The notes: generated by a model not told the origin, from the sequence alone. Positions 1-10,883 are shown, numbered from the stretch's first letter. The stretch is 64,000 bases of DNA from Rhodanobacter lindaniclasticus (GCF_004799035.1 NZ_MWIO01000013.1:62001-126000), one strand, 5' to 3'. Numbers and translations: made by a program.

Positions 1-260
1 GCACCGCCGCTCTCCTTGCGCCCGTACAGCCGCGCCGGCAGCACGCGGGTGTCGTTGAACACCAGCAGGTCGCCCGGGCGCAGGAAGTCGGGCAGCTCGC
101 GAAACATGCGGTCCTGCCGCGACCGCGCGGCCACGTCGAGCAGCAGCATGCGGCTGGCCGAACGCTCCGGCAACGGCGCCTGCGCGATCAGCTCGTGCGG
201 CAGGTCAAAATCGAAATCGGACTTCTTCAAGGGTACGGCCGGCATCGGAAAACGGGACAT
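1..260 (-). CDS. queA: QueA, tRNA preQ1(34) S-adenosylmethionine ribosyltransferase-isomerase, N-terminal part
   Basis: Only the first 86 codons lie in the window; the gene runs off the left edge. QueA transfers and isomerises the ribosyl moiety of S-adenosylmethionine onto preQ1 in the tRNA wobble position, the penultimate step of queuosine synthesis in the cytoplasm. The translation starts [20 protein letters not shown] and continues with the family's LPHELIAQ and the [17 protein letters not shown] segment near residues 65-80, which is diagnostic. ATG at 260 is used; an in-frame ATG at 245 would drop five residues and cannot be excluded because neither has a strong Shine-Dalgarno. The gene lies 39 bp downstream of the response regulator stop, on the same strand. 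Confidence 0.9.
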   Translation of the reverse strand, partial: MSRFPMPAVPLKKSDFDFDLPHELIAQAPLPERSASRMLLLDVAARSRQDRMFRELPDFLRPGDLLVFNDTRVLPARLYGRKESGG

Positions 261-299
261 TATCCCGCAGCATGGACGCCCCCGTCGCCTGTCGCCGCC

Positions 300-905
300 T
301 TACAACCAGCCTTTTTGCCGCGCCAGCCGATACGCCTCGATGCGGTTGCCGACGCCGAGTTTGCCGATTGCCTCGGACAGATAATTGCGCACGGTACCGT
401 GCGACAGGTTGAGTCTCGCGGCGATGTCGCCGGCGGACTGGCCCTCGCCGGCGAGGCGCAGCACCTGGCGTTCGCGATCGTTCAGCGGGTCGGCTTCGGA
501 CCAGGCTTCCAGCGCCAGCTGCGGGTCGATCGCGCGGCCGCCGCGATGCACGGTGCGCAGCGCCTCGGCCAGGTTCTCGGCGGGAGCATCCTTCAACAGG
601 TAACCGGACACGCCGGCATCCAGCGCGCGGCGCAGGAAGCCGGGACGCGCAAACGTGGTGACGATGATGACCTTCACCGGCAGCTCGTCGTGACGCTGGA
701 TGCGTTGCGCCAGTTCCAGCCCGGTGAGGCCGGGCATTTCGATGTCGGTGACCAGCACATCGGGCTTCAGGCGCTGCACCTCGCGCCACGCCGCCTCGCC
801 GTCCGGTGCCGAACCGAGCACCTCCATGTCCGACTCCATGCCCAGCAACGCCGACAGTGCGCCACGCACCATCGCCTGGTCCTCGGCCAGCAGCACGCGG
901 ATCAT
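300..905 (-). CDS. NarL/LuxR-family response regulator (DesR-like)
   Basis: A 201-residue two-domain regulator. The receiver domain (about 1-120) shows the acidic pocket at LAEDQ (D9), the phosphoacceptor D54 in LVTDIEMPG and the conserved K105 in GYLLKD. A LuxR-type helix-turn-helix (about 138-200) contains LNDRERQVLRLAGEG and DIAARLNLSHGTVRNYLS. It is the last gene of a four-gene unit with its histidine kinase and an ABC exporter, so it most likely controls that exporter or membrane functions in response to the kinase. The DesR resemblance is from domain type and context; the regulon is unknown. Confidence 0.9.
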   Translation of the reverse strand: MIRVLLAEDQAMVRGALSALLGMESDMEVLGSAPDGEAAWREVQRLKPDVLVTDIEMPGLTGLELAQRIQRHDELPVKVIIVTTFARPGFLRRALDAGVSGYLLKDAPAENLAEALRTVHRGGRAIDPQLALEAWSEADPLNDRERQVLRLAGEGQSAGDIAARLNLSHGTVRNYLSEAIGKLGVGNRIEAYRLARQKGWL

Positions 906-968
906 GCGGCACCTCGCGGCGATTGCTTCAGCGACATTGCAACGGCTCCATCGTGATGACTTCGATCG

Positions 969-2210
969 TCAGGCGGCCGAATGCCCGCCCTGCGCCGCGG
1001 CCGCCACGCCGTCGATGCCCTGGGGTGAGGTGGCGACCAATCGCAACACCGGCAGCGGCGCCACCACCAGCAGCGTCGTGCCGCCGCGCAAGGGCGAACT
1101 GATCTCCAGCGTGCCGCCCAGCGAGCGCACGCGTTCGCGCATGCCGCGCAGACCGTTGCCGTCGCCGCCGATGCCGCCGCGGCCGTTGTCATGGATGCGC
1201 ATGCGCACGCTGGCGGGTTCGCGCACAAAATCGACTTTCGCGCAGCTGGCTGCGGCGTGGCGCGCGACATTGGTTGCCGCCTCGCGCAGGACCAGCGAGA
1301 GGCCACGTTCGGTATCTTCCGGCAGGTCGCTCGGCGGCGGCTCGTACTCCATGCACACGCCGGAAGACTCCAGCAGCAGCCGCGCCGAGGCCAGTTCAGC
1401 GGCCAGGTCGGTGGCATGGATGCCGCTGACCGCGCTGCGCACTTCGGCGAGGGCGTGGCGCGCCACTTTCTCCGCCTCCTCCACTTCGCGCCTGGCCGCC
1501 GCATGATCGCGGTCGAACAACTTGCGCGACAGCTCCAGCTTCAGCGTGATCAGCGAAAGGGTATGGCCGAGCAGATCATGCAGGTCGCGGCCGATGCGTT
1601 CGCGCTCGGCGGTGGCGGCCAGCCGACGCACTTCTTCGTGCGAGAGCCGCAGCTGCGCGTCCTTCTCCTCGCTGGCATGCTCGGCCTTGATGATGATGCC
1701 GATGATGAACGAGGTCAGCGGGATGGAGAACACGGCCTGCCACGGGTAGCCGAGCAGCGAGGTCTCGGCCAGCAACACCACATTGAGTCCGGCCAGCCAG
1801 CCGAGATAGGTGCGGAAACGACCCGCGCTGGTGCAGAGCATCACGCAGCCATAGATGAAATAGGTCAGCCCGCTGGGGTACCAGGGCAACAACGACATGC
1901 TCAGCAGCACCAACGCCAGCGCGCCGGCGCGGACCTGCGCCCGCGGCCCCGTGATGCACCGGTAATACAGCATCAGGAACAGCGGATAGCTCACCAGCGT
2001 GGTGACGACCCAGCGCGTGCTCCAGCCGTCGTCGTTCCACACCGGCACGACGAAGACCCACGCCGACCACAACAGGTGCACCGCGTCGGTCCACGGCGAC
2101 TTGCCCCGTTGCATGGCGCGCGCCGCCGCGGAGTCCGGCGCCGGGGTCAGAAACTGGACGATGCGCTGGTGCATGGCGCCAGGCTCCCGCAGATTGGGCA
2201 TGAGGGACAT
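969..2210 (-). CDS. Membrane sensor histidine kinase, HisKA_3 / DesK-like
   Basis: 413 residues. The N-terminal half (about 45-175) is a string of hydrophobic membrane segments without a sizeable periplasmic domain. It is followed by a short helical linker and the HisKA_3 dimerisation region with the phosphorylated H211 in ERERIGRDLHDLLGHTLSL. The HATPase_c domain has an N box (LREAATNVARHA) and a G box (DNGRGG, GNGLRGMRERV). The absence of an extracytoplasmic sensor domain suggests sensing within the membrane, as for the DesK type, or sensing through the adjacent ABC transporter. The C-terminal tail is Ala-rich and unremarkable. Start ATG 2210 lies 6 bp after the permease stop; ATG 2201 is an alternative. 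The partner regulator follows at 905. Confidence 0.88.
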   Translation of the reverse strand: MSLMPNLREPGAMHQRIVQFLTPAPDSAAARAMQRGKSPWTDAVHLLWSAWVFVVPVWNDDGWSTRWVVTTLVSYPLFLMLYYRCITGPRAQVRAGALALVLLSMSLLPWYPSGLTYFIYGCVMLCTSAGRFRTYLGWLAGLNVVLLAETSLLGYPWQAVFSIPLTSFIIGIIIKAEHASEEKDAQLRLSHEEVRRLAATAERERIGRDLHDLLGHTLSLITLKLELSRKLFDRDHAAARREVEEAEKVARHALAEVRSAVSGIHATDLAAELASARLLLESSGVCMEYEPPPSDLPEDTERGLSLVLREAATNVARHAAASCAKVDFVREPASVRMRIHDNGRGGIGGDGNGLRGMRERVRSLGGTLEISSPLRGGTTLLVVAPLPVLRLVATSPQGIDGVAAAAQGGHSAA

Positions 2211-2216
2211 CCTACT

Positions 2217-2996
2217 TCAACCATTCCGGCGCAAGCGCCGCGCCGCCAGCCACAGGAAAACCGCAGCGAAACCGGCCAGCGCCAGCACGTGGCCCAGCAG
2301 TGGGTCATGGTTCAGACCCACTGCCGCCTGGGTCAACTGGTTGAGGTGATAGCTTGGCCACACCGGCGCGATCCGCTGCAGCGCACGCGGCAGCATCGAC
2401 AGCGGCAGCCACAGCCCGGACAGGAACGCCATCGGCAGGTAGACCAGGTTGAGCAGCCCCGGCGCGCCCTGCCCCTTGAGCAAGGTGCCCACGAACATGC
2501 CCAGCGCGCAGAACGGCAGCACGCCGAACGCACCGGTCGCCAGCAGCGCCAGCATCTGGCCGGGCGACAAGCTGACGTGCGCCAGCAGGATGCCGATCGC
2601 CAGCAGCAGCGCGACCACCACGCTCGCGGCAATCATCGCCATCACCATCTTGCCCAGCAGGTAAGCACCCGGTGGCATCGGCAAGGCGCGCTTGAGCGTG
2701 AGCAGACCGCCGTCGCGCTCGATCGCCAGCGAGACGCCGAAGCCGAACAGGCCCGGCCCGATGATGCCGAACGCGCCATAGCTGGCCAGCAGGTAGCGCG
2801 ACGCCTCGCCGTGATTGAGCAACACGCCGAACATCAGATAGAACACCGTCGAGAACAGCGTCATCGGCAGGATGAAACCCGGCGCACGCAGGTAGCGCAG
2901 GCATTCGCTGCGCATCTCGGCCAGGTAGGCGCCCAGCATGCGCCGGCGCGACATCGTGGCAGCGGCGGGCAACGGAATCGGCATGGCATGTTCCAT
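2217..2996 (-). CDS. ABC-2 type transporter permease
   Basis: About 259 residues with roughly six hydrophobic helices (for example FILPMTLFSTVFYLMFGVLL, then IIGPGLFGFGVSLAIE, MVMAMIAASVVVALLLAIGI, VLPFCALGMFVGTLL and the C-terminal LAGFAAVFLWLAARRL), typical of single-domain ABC-2 permeases. It forms the membrane half of the exporter whose ATPase is encoded just upstream. The ATG at 2996 lies one base after the ATPase stop codon (TGAGATG arrangement), so translational coupling is likely; a TTG at 3005 would give an overlap. Substrate unknown: drugs, lipids or peptides are all possible for this class. Confidence 0.85.
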   Translation of the reverse strand: MEHAMPIPLPAAATMSRRRMLGAYLAEMRSECLRYLRAPGFILPMTLFSTVFYLMFGVLLNHGEASRYLLASYGAFGIIGPGLFGFGVSLAIERDGGLLTLKRALPMPPGAYLLGKMVMAMIAASVVVALLLAIGILLAHVSLSPGQMLALLATGAFGVLPFCALGMFVGTLLKGQGAPGLLNLVYLPMAFLSGLWLPLSMLPRALQRIAPVWPSYHLNQLTQAAVGLNHDPLLGHVLALAGFAAVFLWLAARRLRRNG

Positions 2997-2997
2997 C

Positions 2998-3927
<930 letters not shown>

Positions 3928-4221
3928 CGGCACGCTCCTCCTCGATGCCTGCAGCTTGGGCATTCCCGGGCCGATTGCCCATGCGCCGGCGTCAGTCATC
4001 GGGGGTGACAGCCGTCATGCCGGGGGTACCGGAGACCCGGCCCGTCGCGTTATGCTGGGCCACTGATCTTGCGCGACCGGCCACGTCCGGGCGCCCCGAA
4101 GGGGGCTCGCCACGCTGGAATTTGCGCTACGCAAGAATTTCCGGCCCACGACGCCCACGCGCGGATCGAGCGGCCTGCTTCGCGCCGGGTGCGAGGCGCC
4201 GACGTCTACGAGGAGAATGTC

Positions 4222-5718
4222 ATGGGTGTGATCAACCAGCTGCGCGAACTGCGCGAATTCGGCGGCAAGCCCCGCACCACCGGTCTGGACGACGCCAGCA
4301 TCGAGCGCATGGCGGCGAACGATCCGCTGCTGGGCCAGGCGATCGCCGAGGCCGTCGCACGTCATCGCGAACTGCGCGACGAGCTGGGGGATTTCCTCAA
4401 GCTCGACGAAGCCGAGCAACTGGCCAAGGCGCAGGCGGGTTTCGTCAACTTCTACCCGGACGACGCGATCAATCCGTACCTGCCCGCCGCCGCACGCGGC
4501 CCGTGGATCGTCACGCTGAAGGGCGCGGTGGTGCACGACAACGGCGGCTACGGCATGCTCGGTTTCGGCCACAACGACGCGGCCATCCTGGCGGCGCTGT
4601 CGCGTCCGCAGGTGATGGCCAACGTGATGTCGCCCAGCGTGGCGCAGATGCGTTTTACCGCCGCGCTCGACAAGGAGCTCGGCCGCAGCCGCGGCAAGAA
4701 TCCATACGAACATTACCTGTGCCTCAACTCCGGCTCCGAGTCGGTGTCGCTGGCCTGCCGCATCGCGGACGTCAACGCCAAGGCGATGACCGATGCCGGC
4801 GCGCGCCATGCGGGCCGCACGATCAAGCGGCTGGCGGTGAAGGGCGCCTTCCACGGCCGCACCGAGGCGCCGGCGCTGTATTCGGACTCCTCGCGCAAGA
4901 CCTACCAGCAGAACCTGGCCAGCTACCGCCACGAGGAGAGCGTGATCACGGTGGCGCCGTATGACGTGGCGCAACTGAAGGCCGCGTTCGCCGATGCCGA
5001 CAAGCACGGCTGGTTCATCGAGGCCATGTTCCTGGAACCGGTGATGGGCGAAGGCGACCCGGGACGGGCGGTGACGCCCGAGTTCTACAGTGCCGCCCGC
5101 GAGCTGACCGAGGCGCACGGCACCCTGCTGCTGGTCGATTCCATCCAGGCCGGCCTGCGCGCGCACGGCGTGCTGTCGATCACCGACTACCCCGGTTTCG
5201 AGAAACTGCCGGCGCCGGACATGGAAACCTTCTCCAAGGCGCTCAACGCCGGCCAGTACCCGCTGTCGGTGCTGGCGGTGGGCGACCGCGCCGCCGGGTT
5301 GTACCGCAAGGGCATCTACGGCAACACCATGACTGCCAACCCGCGCGCACTCGACGTGGCGCTGGCCACGCTGGGCGAATTGACCGACGAGGTGCGGCAG
5401 AACATCCGCGAGCGCGGCAAGGAGTTCGTCGACAAACTCGGTGCGCTCAAGCACGAGCTGGGCGGCCTGATCACCAAGGTGCAGGGTACCGGCCTGCTGT
5501 TCTCCTGCGAGCTGGCCCCGGAATACAAGTGCTACGGCGCCGATTCGACCGAGGAATACATGCGCGAGCATGGCATCGGCGTGATCCACGGCGGCGTCAA
5601 CTCATTGCGCTTCACCCCGCATTTCAAGGTCACCAGCGCCGAGGTCGACCTGATCGTCGCCCACGTGCGCAAGGCCTTGCTGGAAGGTCCGCGCAAGGCC
5701 AAGGCCGAAGCGGCCTGA
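4222..5718 (+). CDS. Class III PLP-dependent aminotransferase of unknown substrate
   Basis: 498 residues starting at ATG 4222, 6 bp behind a GAGGAGA Shine-Dalgarno (the frame is open further upstream but without initiation signals). Fold-type I class III features are visible: SGSES near 170-174 (phosphate cup), GAFHGRT near 209-213, the PLP-ring aspartate D306 in LLLVDSIQAGLR, and the Schiff-base lysine K339 in METFSKALNAGQYPLS. The usual acidic residue in the D-E-x-Q motif is Ser here (DSIQ). An unusual N-terminal ~95 residues, rich in helices, precede the aminotransferase core, so it is longer than the ~400-460 residues of acetylornithine or GABA enzymes. Cytoplasmic amino-donor metabolism is expected, but the substrate is not assignable. 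Confidence 0.75.
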   Translation: MGVINQLRELREFGGKPRTTGLDDASIERMAANDPLLGQAIAEAVARHRELRDELGDFLKLDEAEQLAKAQAGFVNFYPDDAINPYLPAAARGPWIVTLKGAVVHDNGGYGMLGFGHNDAAILAALSRPQVMANVMSPSVAQMRFTAALDKELGRSRGKNPYEHYLCLNSGSESVSLACRIADVNAKAMTDAGARHAGRTIKRLAVKGAFHGRTEAPALYSDSSRKTYQQNLASYRHEESVITVAPYDVAQLKAAFADADKHGWFIEAMFLEPVMGEGDPGRAVTPEFYSAARELTEAHGTLLLVDSIQAGLRAHGVLSITDYPGFEKLPAPDMETFSKALNAGQYPLSVLAVGDRAAGLYRKGIYGNTMTANPRALDVALATLGELTDEVRQNIRERGKEFVDKLGALKHELGGLITKVQGTGLLFSCELAPEYKCYGADSTEEYMREHGIGVIHGGVNSLRFTPHFKVTSAEVDLIVAHVRKALLEGPRKAKAEAA

Positions 5719-5737
5719 GCTGCGCGGTCACCCACAC

Positions 5738-5772
5738 CAGCTGCGGCGAAACACGACATTTCGCCGCAGCTG
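5738..5772. terminator. 14-bp hairpin after the aminotransferase
   Basis: A perfect inverted repeat, CAGCTGCGGCGAAA (5738-5751) and its complement (5759-5772), with a 7-base loop, 19 bp downstream of the aminotransferase stop. The AAA/TTT inner pairs give it a bidirectional look but no long T tract follows, so it may be a weak terminator or an mRNA 3'-end stabiliser. Confidence 0.6.
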
Positions 5773-5872
5773 AATACTTCATGCACGTAAGAACTTGCCG
5801 ACTGCCTTGACAGTGTCCCCCTGCCTAGACTGATCCGGCCGGCAGCTGCCGGTCACCCAGGGAGGATTCACC

Positions 5873-6217
5873 ATGTCACTGTCACTGCGCCTGCTCGCCG
5901 TCAGCGCCGCCTTCGCCTTTGCCGGTACCGCCTTCGCGGCCAGCCCGGCGACGCCTGCAGCCACCAAGCCGCATACTGCCCAGCAACAGCGGATGATCGA
6001 CTGCAATCACCAGGCCACCGGCAAGAAGGGCGCCGAGCGCAAGGCGTTCATGAGTTCGTGCCTGAAGGGCCACGCCTCGGCATCTGCGGCGACCGGCACG
6101 ACCCAGCGCACGAAGATGAAGAGCTGCAATGCGGACGCCACGAGCAAGGCGCTCAAGGGCGCCGACCGCAAGGCGTTCATGAGCTCCTGCCTGAAAGGCG
6201 AAGCGACCGCGCACTGA
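5873..6217 (+). CDS. Secreted PsiF-repeat protein
   Basis: 114 residues. A signal peptide ([20 protein letters not shown], cleavage after about residue 22) is followed by two PsiF repeats: [20 protein letters not shown] and a second copy [20 protein letters not shown] plus SC. Each repeat holds two cysteines, suggesting two intra-repeat disulfides in the periplasm. The E. coli namesake is a phosphate-starvation-inducible gene, but its molecular function is unknown and no Pho box is evident to me here. The start follows a GGGAGGATT Shine-Dalgarno. A TTGACA at about 5807 lies only 13 bp from a TAGACT, too close for a normal sigma-70 promoter. Confidence 0.85.
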   Translation: MSLSLRLLAVSAAFAFAGTAFAASPATPAATKPHTAQQQRMIDCNHQATGKKGAERKAFMSSCLKGHASASAATGTTQRTKMKSCNADATSKALKGADRKAFMSSCLKGEATAH

Positions 6218-6229
6218 GCACGCCCCGAC

Positions 6230-6261
6230 ACGCTGCCCGCGCCCGCGTGCGTGGGCAGCGT
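6230..6261 (+). terminator. Hairpin after psiF-like gene
   Basis: ACGCTGCCC (6230-6238) pairs with GGGCAGCGT (6253-6261), starting 12 bp after the psiF-like stop codon. The T run afterwards is broken (TTGCTTCG), so termination efficiency is uncertain. Confidence 0.45.
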
Positions 6262-6318
6262 TGCTTCGCTAAGCTCTTCGGACTGTCGCGCCCGGCGCCG
6301 CTACCAGACCGTCCACCA

Positions 6319-6960
6319 ATGAAGATCGTCGAAGTCCGCCACCCCCTGATCCAGCACAAGCTGGGTCTGATGCGTCGCGCCGGCATCAGCACCAAGGAGT
6401 TTCGCGAGCTCGCTTCCGAAGTCGCCGCCCTGCTCACCTACGAGGCCACCAAGGATCTGGAGACGGTCGAGGAGGAGATCGAGGGTTGGGCCGGTCCGCT
6501 GCGCGTGCACCGGATCAAGGGCCGCAAGATCACCATCGTGCCCATCCTGCGCGCCGGTCTGGGCATGCTGCCAGGCGTGCTCGACATGATTCCGGCGGCC
6601 AAGGTCAGCGTGGTCGGCCTGCAACGCGACGAGCACACGCTCAAGCCCGTCACCTACTACGAGAAACTCACCGGTCGCATGGACGAACGCATCGCGCTGA
6701 TCGTCGACCCCATGCTGGCCACCGCCGGCACCCTGGTCGCCACCGTCGACATGCTCAAGGCGGCCGGCTGCAAGCGCATCAAGGGGCTGTTCCTGGTCGC
6801 CGCACCGGAAGGGCTCGAACGCATCACCGCGACGCACCCCGACATCGAGATCTACACCGCCTCGATCGACCAGCGGCTCAACGAGAACGGCTACATCCTG
6901 CCCGGCCTGGGCGACGCCGGCGACAAGATCTTCGGCACCAAGCAGCTGCCCTCCGGCTGA
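6319..6960 (+). CDS. upp: Uracil phosphoribosyltransferase
   Basis: 213 residues. It converts uracil and PRPP to UMP in pyrimidine salvage (cytoplasm). The start [19 protein letters not shown], the [11 protein letters not shown] segment, the PRPP-binding loop [15 protein letters not shown] and the C-terminal [19 protein letters not shown] uracil-binding region match bacterial Upp along its whole length; E. coli Upp has 208 residues. ATG 6319 is chosen because it matches the family N-terminus, although the Shine-Dalgarno is poor. It stands alone between the psiF-like gene and the secreted nuclease. Confidence 0.95.
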   Translation: MKIVEVRHPLIQHKLGLMRRAGISTKEFRELASEVAALLTYEATKDLETVEEEIEGWAGPLRVHRIKGRKITIVPILRAGLGMLPGVLDMIPAAKVSVVGLQRDEHTLKPVTYYEKLTGRMDERIALIVDPMLATAGTLVATVDMLKAAGCKRIKGLFLVAAPEGLERITATHPDIEIYTASIDQRLNENGYILPGLGDAGDKIFGTKQLPSG

Positions 6961-7066
6961 CAACACGGCCCCGACAGGCACGCCGCGTCGCTTTCACGGC
7001 ATGGTCACGTGGCGCCAATAAACTCGGCGCGTTCCGGCTGACCGGACTTCATCGGGGGGAGACACC

Positions 7067-9811
7067 ATGTTCGCAAAGCTCGCGCAACGCGGCCTGTGGC
7101 TGTTGCTGGCCGGCGTCGCCTCGACGTTCGCCGCACAGGCTGCCGACGTCAGCATCGACCAGTTCCGGGTCCGCGGTCCCGCCGGCGGCAACGACGAGTT
7201 CGTCGAACTGTTCAACGCCGGCCCTGCGGCCATCGACTTGTCGGCGTACAAGTTCAACGCCTCCAACGCCAGCGGCAGCATCGGCACGCGACTCACCTTC
7301 CCCGCCGGCACGCAACTGGCATCGGGTTGCCACCTGCTGCTGACCAACAGTGCCAGCAGCGGCTACTCCGGCAGCGTGCCGGGCGATCTCACCTACGCCA
7401 CCGGCGTCACCGACACCGGCGGCCTGGCCCTGCTCGACGCCGACGGCAACATCGTCGACCAGGTGGGCCTCAGCACCGGTTCGGCCTACAAGGCGGGTAC
7501 GCCGCTGGCCTCGCTGGGCAGCAGCAATACCGACCAAGGCTACCAGCGGCGACAGACTGCGGCCGGCCTGCCACAGAACACCGGCGACAACAGCGCCGAT
7601 TTCGTCACCGTGAGCCCGACCCAGCCGCACAACAGCACCAGCCCCTGCGTGGCCATGGGCCCGTCGCTGTCGATAGCCGACAGCAGCATCAGCGTGCATG
7701 GCGCCGGTGACGTGGCCATGCCGTTCACCATCACCATGAACCAAGCAGCCCCGAGCGGCGGCACCAGCGTGCACGTGGCCACCGCCAACGGCAGCGCCAC
7801 TGCGGGCGTGGAGTACGAGGCGCTGGACACCACCCTCACCATCGCCGCGGGCGAGACCCAGGCCAGTTTCAACGTGGTCGTGCACGGGCGCACCACGCCG
7901 GCCGACGACAAGAGCTTCAGCGTCACGCTCAGCGATCCCGGCGACGGCGTGGCGCTGGGCGACGCCACCGCCACCGGCACCATCCATTACGACATCCCGG
8001 TGCAGGCGGAGATCTGGCAGATCAACGGCAGCGGGCAGCGGGCCGCCCTGCTCGGCAAGTCGGTGCTGACCTACGGCAACGTGGTCACCGCGGTGGGCCC
8101 GCTGGGCTTCACCATGCAGACGCCCGATGCGCGCGCCGACGCCAGCCCGCTGACTTCCAACGGCGTGTACGTCTTCACCAACAGCATACCGACAGTGCAC
8201 GTGGGCGATGCCGTGGACGTGGCTGCACGGGTGGACGACTACTACGGCCTCACCGAACTGAAGAACGCCACGGTCAACGTGGTCGACCGCCACGTGCGCC
8301 TGCCGCGTGCGGTCGTGTTCGACCGGCGCACGCCCTCGCCCGATCCGGACCATCTCTCCTGCGGCGCCACCAATTTCCAGTGCTTCATGAGCATGCGCGT
8401 GCGCATCGACCACGGCATGATCAACACCGGCAACAAGCGCTTCAGCAGCGAACCGTATGCGGAGGTCAGCATCACCGCGAATGGCCGACGCTCGCTGCGC
8501 CAGCCCGGCGTGGTATTCGGCGTGCCGGTGCCCGCAGGCGTGGACCTGCCCAACTGGAGCGGCAACCCGGAAGTGTTCAAGATGAACACGGCCGACTTCG
8601 GTGCGGTGCCGCTGAACACGCCGTTCAACGCCGGCAGCACCTTCCACGCCGAGGGCGTGATCTCCTACGACTTCGGTGCCTACACCTTCATCCCCACGCA
8701 GTTCCGGCTGGCGTACGCCGCACCAATGCCGCGGCCGGTCTCGCCCACCCCGCTGCTGGCACTGCGCATCGGCGCGTTCAACATGGAACGCTTCTGCGAC
8801 AGTGTGTTCGACACCACCTACACCTGCAGCGGCGGCAGCAAGGAGCCCACGCCGGACGCCGTCGCGCTGAAGACCCGGCGCCTGTCCAGCTACGTCGGCA
8901 GCGTGCTGCAACTGCCCGACGTGCTGTCGGCGGAGGAAGTGGAGACCCTGCCGATCCTGCAGGGCCTGGCCACGCAGATCCTTGCCGACTATGGCGTGGC
9001 GTACGACGCCTATCTGCTGCCCGGCCACGATCCCAGCGGCATCAACGTGGGCTTCCTGGTGCGCCGCGACCGCGTGCAGGTACTTTCGGTGCAGCAACTC
9101 GCCGCCGGCGAAACCTGGGACGACGACGGCCACACCGCCTTCATCCACGACCACCCGCCGCTGCTGCTCACCGCGCAGGCAGGCCACACGCGCTTCCAGG
9201 TCATCTCGGTGCACATGAAGGCGCGCTCGAACGTCGACGACGATACCGCCGACGCCGAGCGCGATCGCGAGAAGCGCTTCCTGCAGGCGAAATCACTGGC
9301 CAGCCAGGTGCAGGCATTGCAGCAAGCCGATCCGCGCATGCCGCTGCTGGTGGTGGGCGACTTCAATGCCTACCAGTTCACCGATGGCTGGACCGACGTG
9401 GTGAACCTGGTCGCCGGCCGCTACGACGACAACCAGAACCTGCTCAAGCTCGGCCACAATATCGTGCAGCCGGCGCTGTGGAACGCCGTGAACACGGTGC
9501 CGCCCAACGATCGCTACTCGTTCCTGTACACGCAGAATTTCGGCGAGATCCAGGGCTATACCAGGGCCGGCAGCGGCAACCCCGGGCGCACCGTGCCGAC
9601 CTTCCAGGTGCTGGACCACGCCCTGCTCAACGTGCCGGCGCGGCTGCGCTTCCTGGACATGCAGTTCGGCCGCGCCGACCTCGACGCGCCGGCGCAGACC
9701 GTCGACGATGCCGCCAGCGCCAGCGACTGGACGCGGGCGATCGGCGTCTCGGACCATGACGGTTTCGTGGTGGACCTGTTCGTGCCGCTGATCCACCGGC
9801 GACTGCACTGA
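7067..9811 (+). CDS. Secreted ExeM/NucH-type nuclease with lamin-tail and Calx-beta domains
   Basis: 914 residues with a GGGGGAGA Shine-Dalgarno just upstream. A signal peptide ends about AAQA (residues 23-26). Residues about 27-150 are a lamin-tail domain (DEFVELFNAGPAAIDLSAYK). About 200-310 is a Calx-beta unit (TATGTI at its end). About 325-410 resembles the OB-like segment of ExeM nucleases. The endonuclease/exonuclease/phosphatase domain starts near 565 (LRIGAFNMERF) and carries SAEEVETLP, VVGDFNAYQ near 763 and SDHDGF near 895, the expected metal and catalytic positions. Probably an extracellular DNase for nutrient scavenging or biofilm-DNA turnover. Cysteines around CDSVFDTTYTC may form a disulfide. 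No C-terminal sorting tail is seen. Confidence 0.85.
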   Translation: MFAKLAQRGLWLLLAGVASTFAAQAADVSIDQFRVRGPAGGNDEFVELFNAGPAAIDLSAYKFNASNASGSIGTRLTFPAGTQLASGCHLLLTNSASSGYSGSVPGDLTYATGVTDTGGLALLDADGNIVDQVGLSTGSAYKAGTPLASLGSSNTDQGYQRRQTAAGLPQNTGDNSADFVTVSPTQPHNSTSPCVAMGPSLSIADSSISVHGAGDVAMPFTITMNQAAPSGGTSVHVATANGSATAGVEYEALDTTLTIAAGETQASFNVVVHGRTTPADDKSFSVTLSDPGDGVALGDATATGTIHYDIPVQAEIWQINGSGQRAALLGKSVLTYGNVVTAVGPLGFTMQTPDARADASPLTSNGVYVFTNSIPTVHVGDAVDVAARVDDYYGLTELKNATVNVVDRHVRLPRAVVFDRRTPSPDPDHLSCGATNFQCFMSMRVRIDHGMINTGNKRFSSEPYAEVSITANGRRSLRQPGVVFGVPVPAGVDLPNWSGNPEVFKMNTADFGAVPLNTPFNAGSTFHAEGVISYDFGAYTFIPTQFRLAYAAPMPRPVSPTPLLALRIGAFNMERFCDSVFDTTYTCSGGSKEPTPDAVALKTRRLSSYVGSVLQLPDVLSAEEVETLPILQGLATQILADYGVAYDAYLLPGHDPSGINVGFLVRRDRVQVLSVQQLAAGETWDDDGHTAFIHDHPPLLLTAQAGHTRFQVISVHMKARSNVDDDTADAERDREKRFLQAKSLASQVQALQQADPRMPLLVVGDFNAYQFTDGWTDVVNLVAGRYDDNQNLLKLGHNIVQPALWNAVNTVPPNDRYSFLYTQNFGEIQGYTRAGSGNPGRTVPTFQVLDHALLNVPARLRFLDMQFGRADLDAPAQTVDDAASASDWTRAIGVSDHDGFVVDLFVPLIHRRLH

Positions 9812-9820
9812 ACACACCCC

Positions 9821-9848
9821 GCGAAGGCCGCCGACCGGCGGCCTTCGC
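9821..9848. terminator. Bidirectional hairpin between the nuclease and pip genes
   Basis: A perfect 12-bp stem, GCGAAGGCCGCC (9821-9832) with loop GACC and complement 9837-9848, sits between two convergent genes 50 bp apart, so it probably ends both transcripts. T tracts are absent. Confidence 0.65.
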
Positions 9849-9861
9849 ACGTTGACCGGGC

Positions 9862-10857
<996 letters not shown>

Positions 10858-10883
10858 CTAGCACGGGCGCGGTTTGCAGGCCC

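Noticed and set aside
4122-4134. TTGCG-CTA-CGCAA hairpin before the aminotransferase as an operator
   Set aside because: Only five base pairs, expected by chance in a 294-bp region.
4069-4221. Upstream extension of the aminotransferase frame
   Set aside because: Arg/Pro-rich, no ribosome-binding site, whereas ATG 4222 has a clear GAGGAGA.
5805-5836. TTGACA/TAGACT promoter for the psiF-like gene
   Set aside because: The spacer is 13 bases, too short for sigma-70; not listed as a feature.
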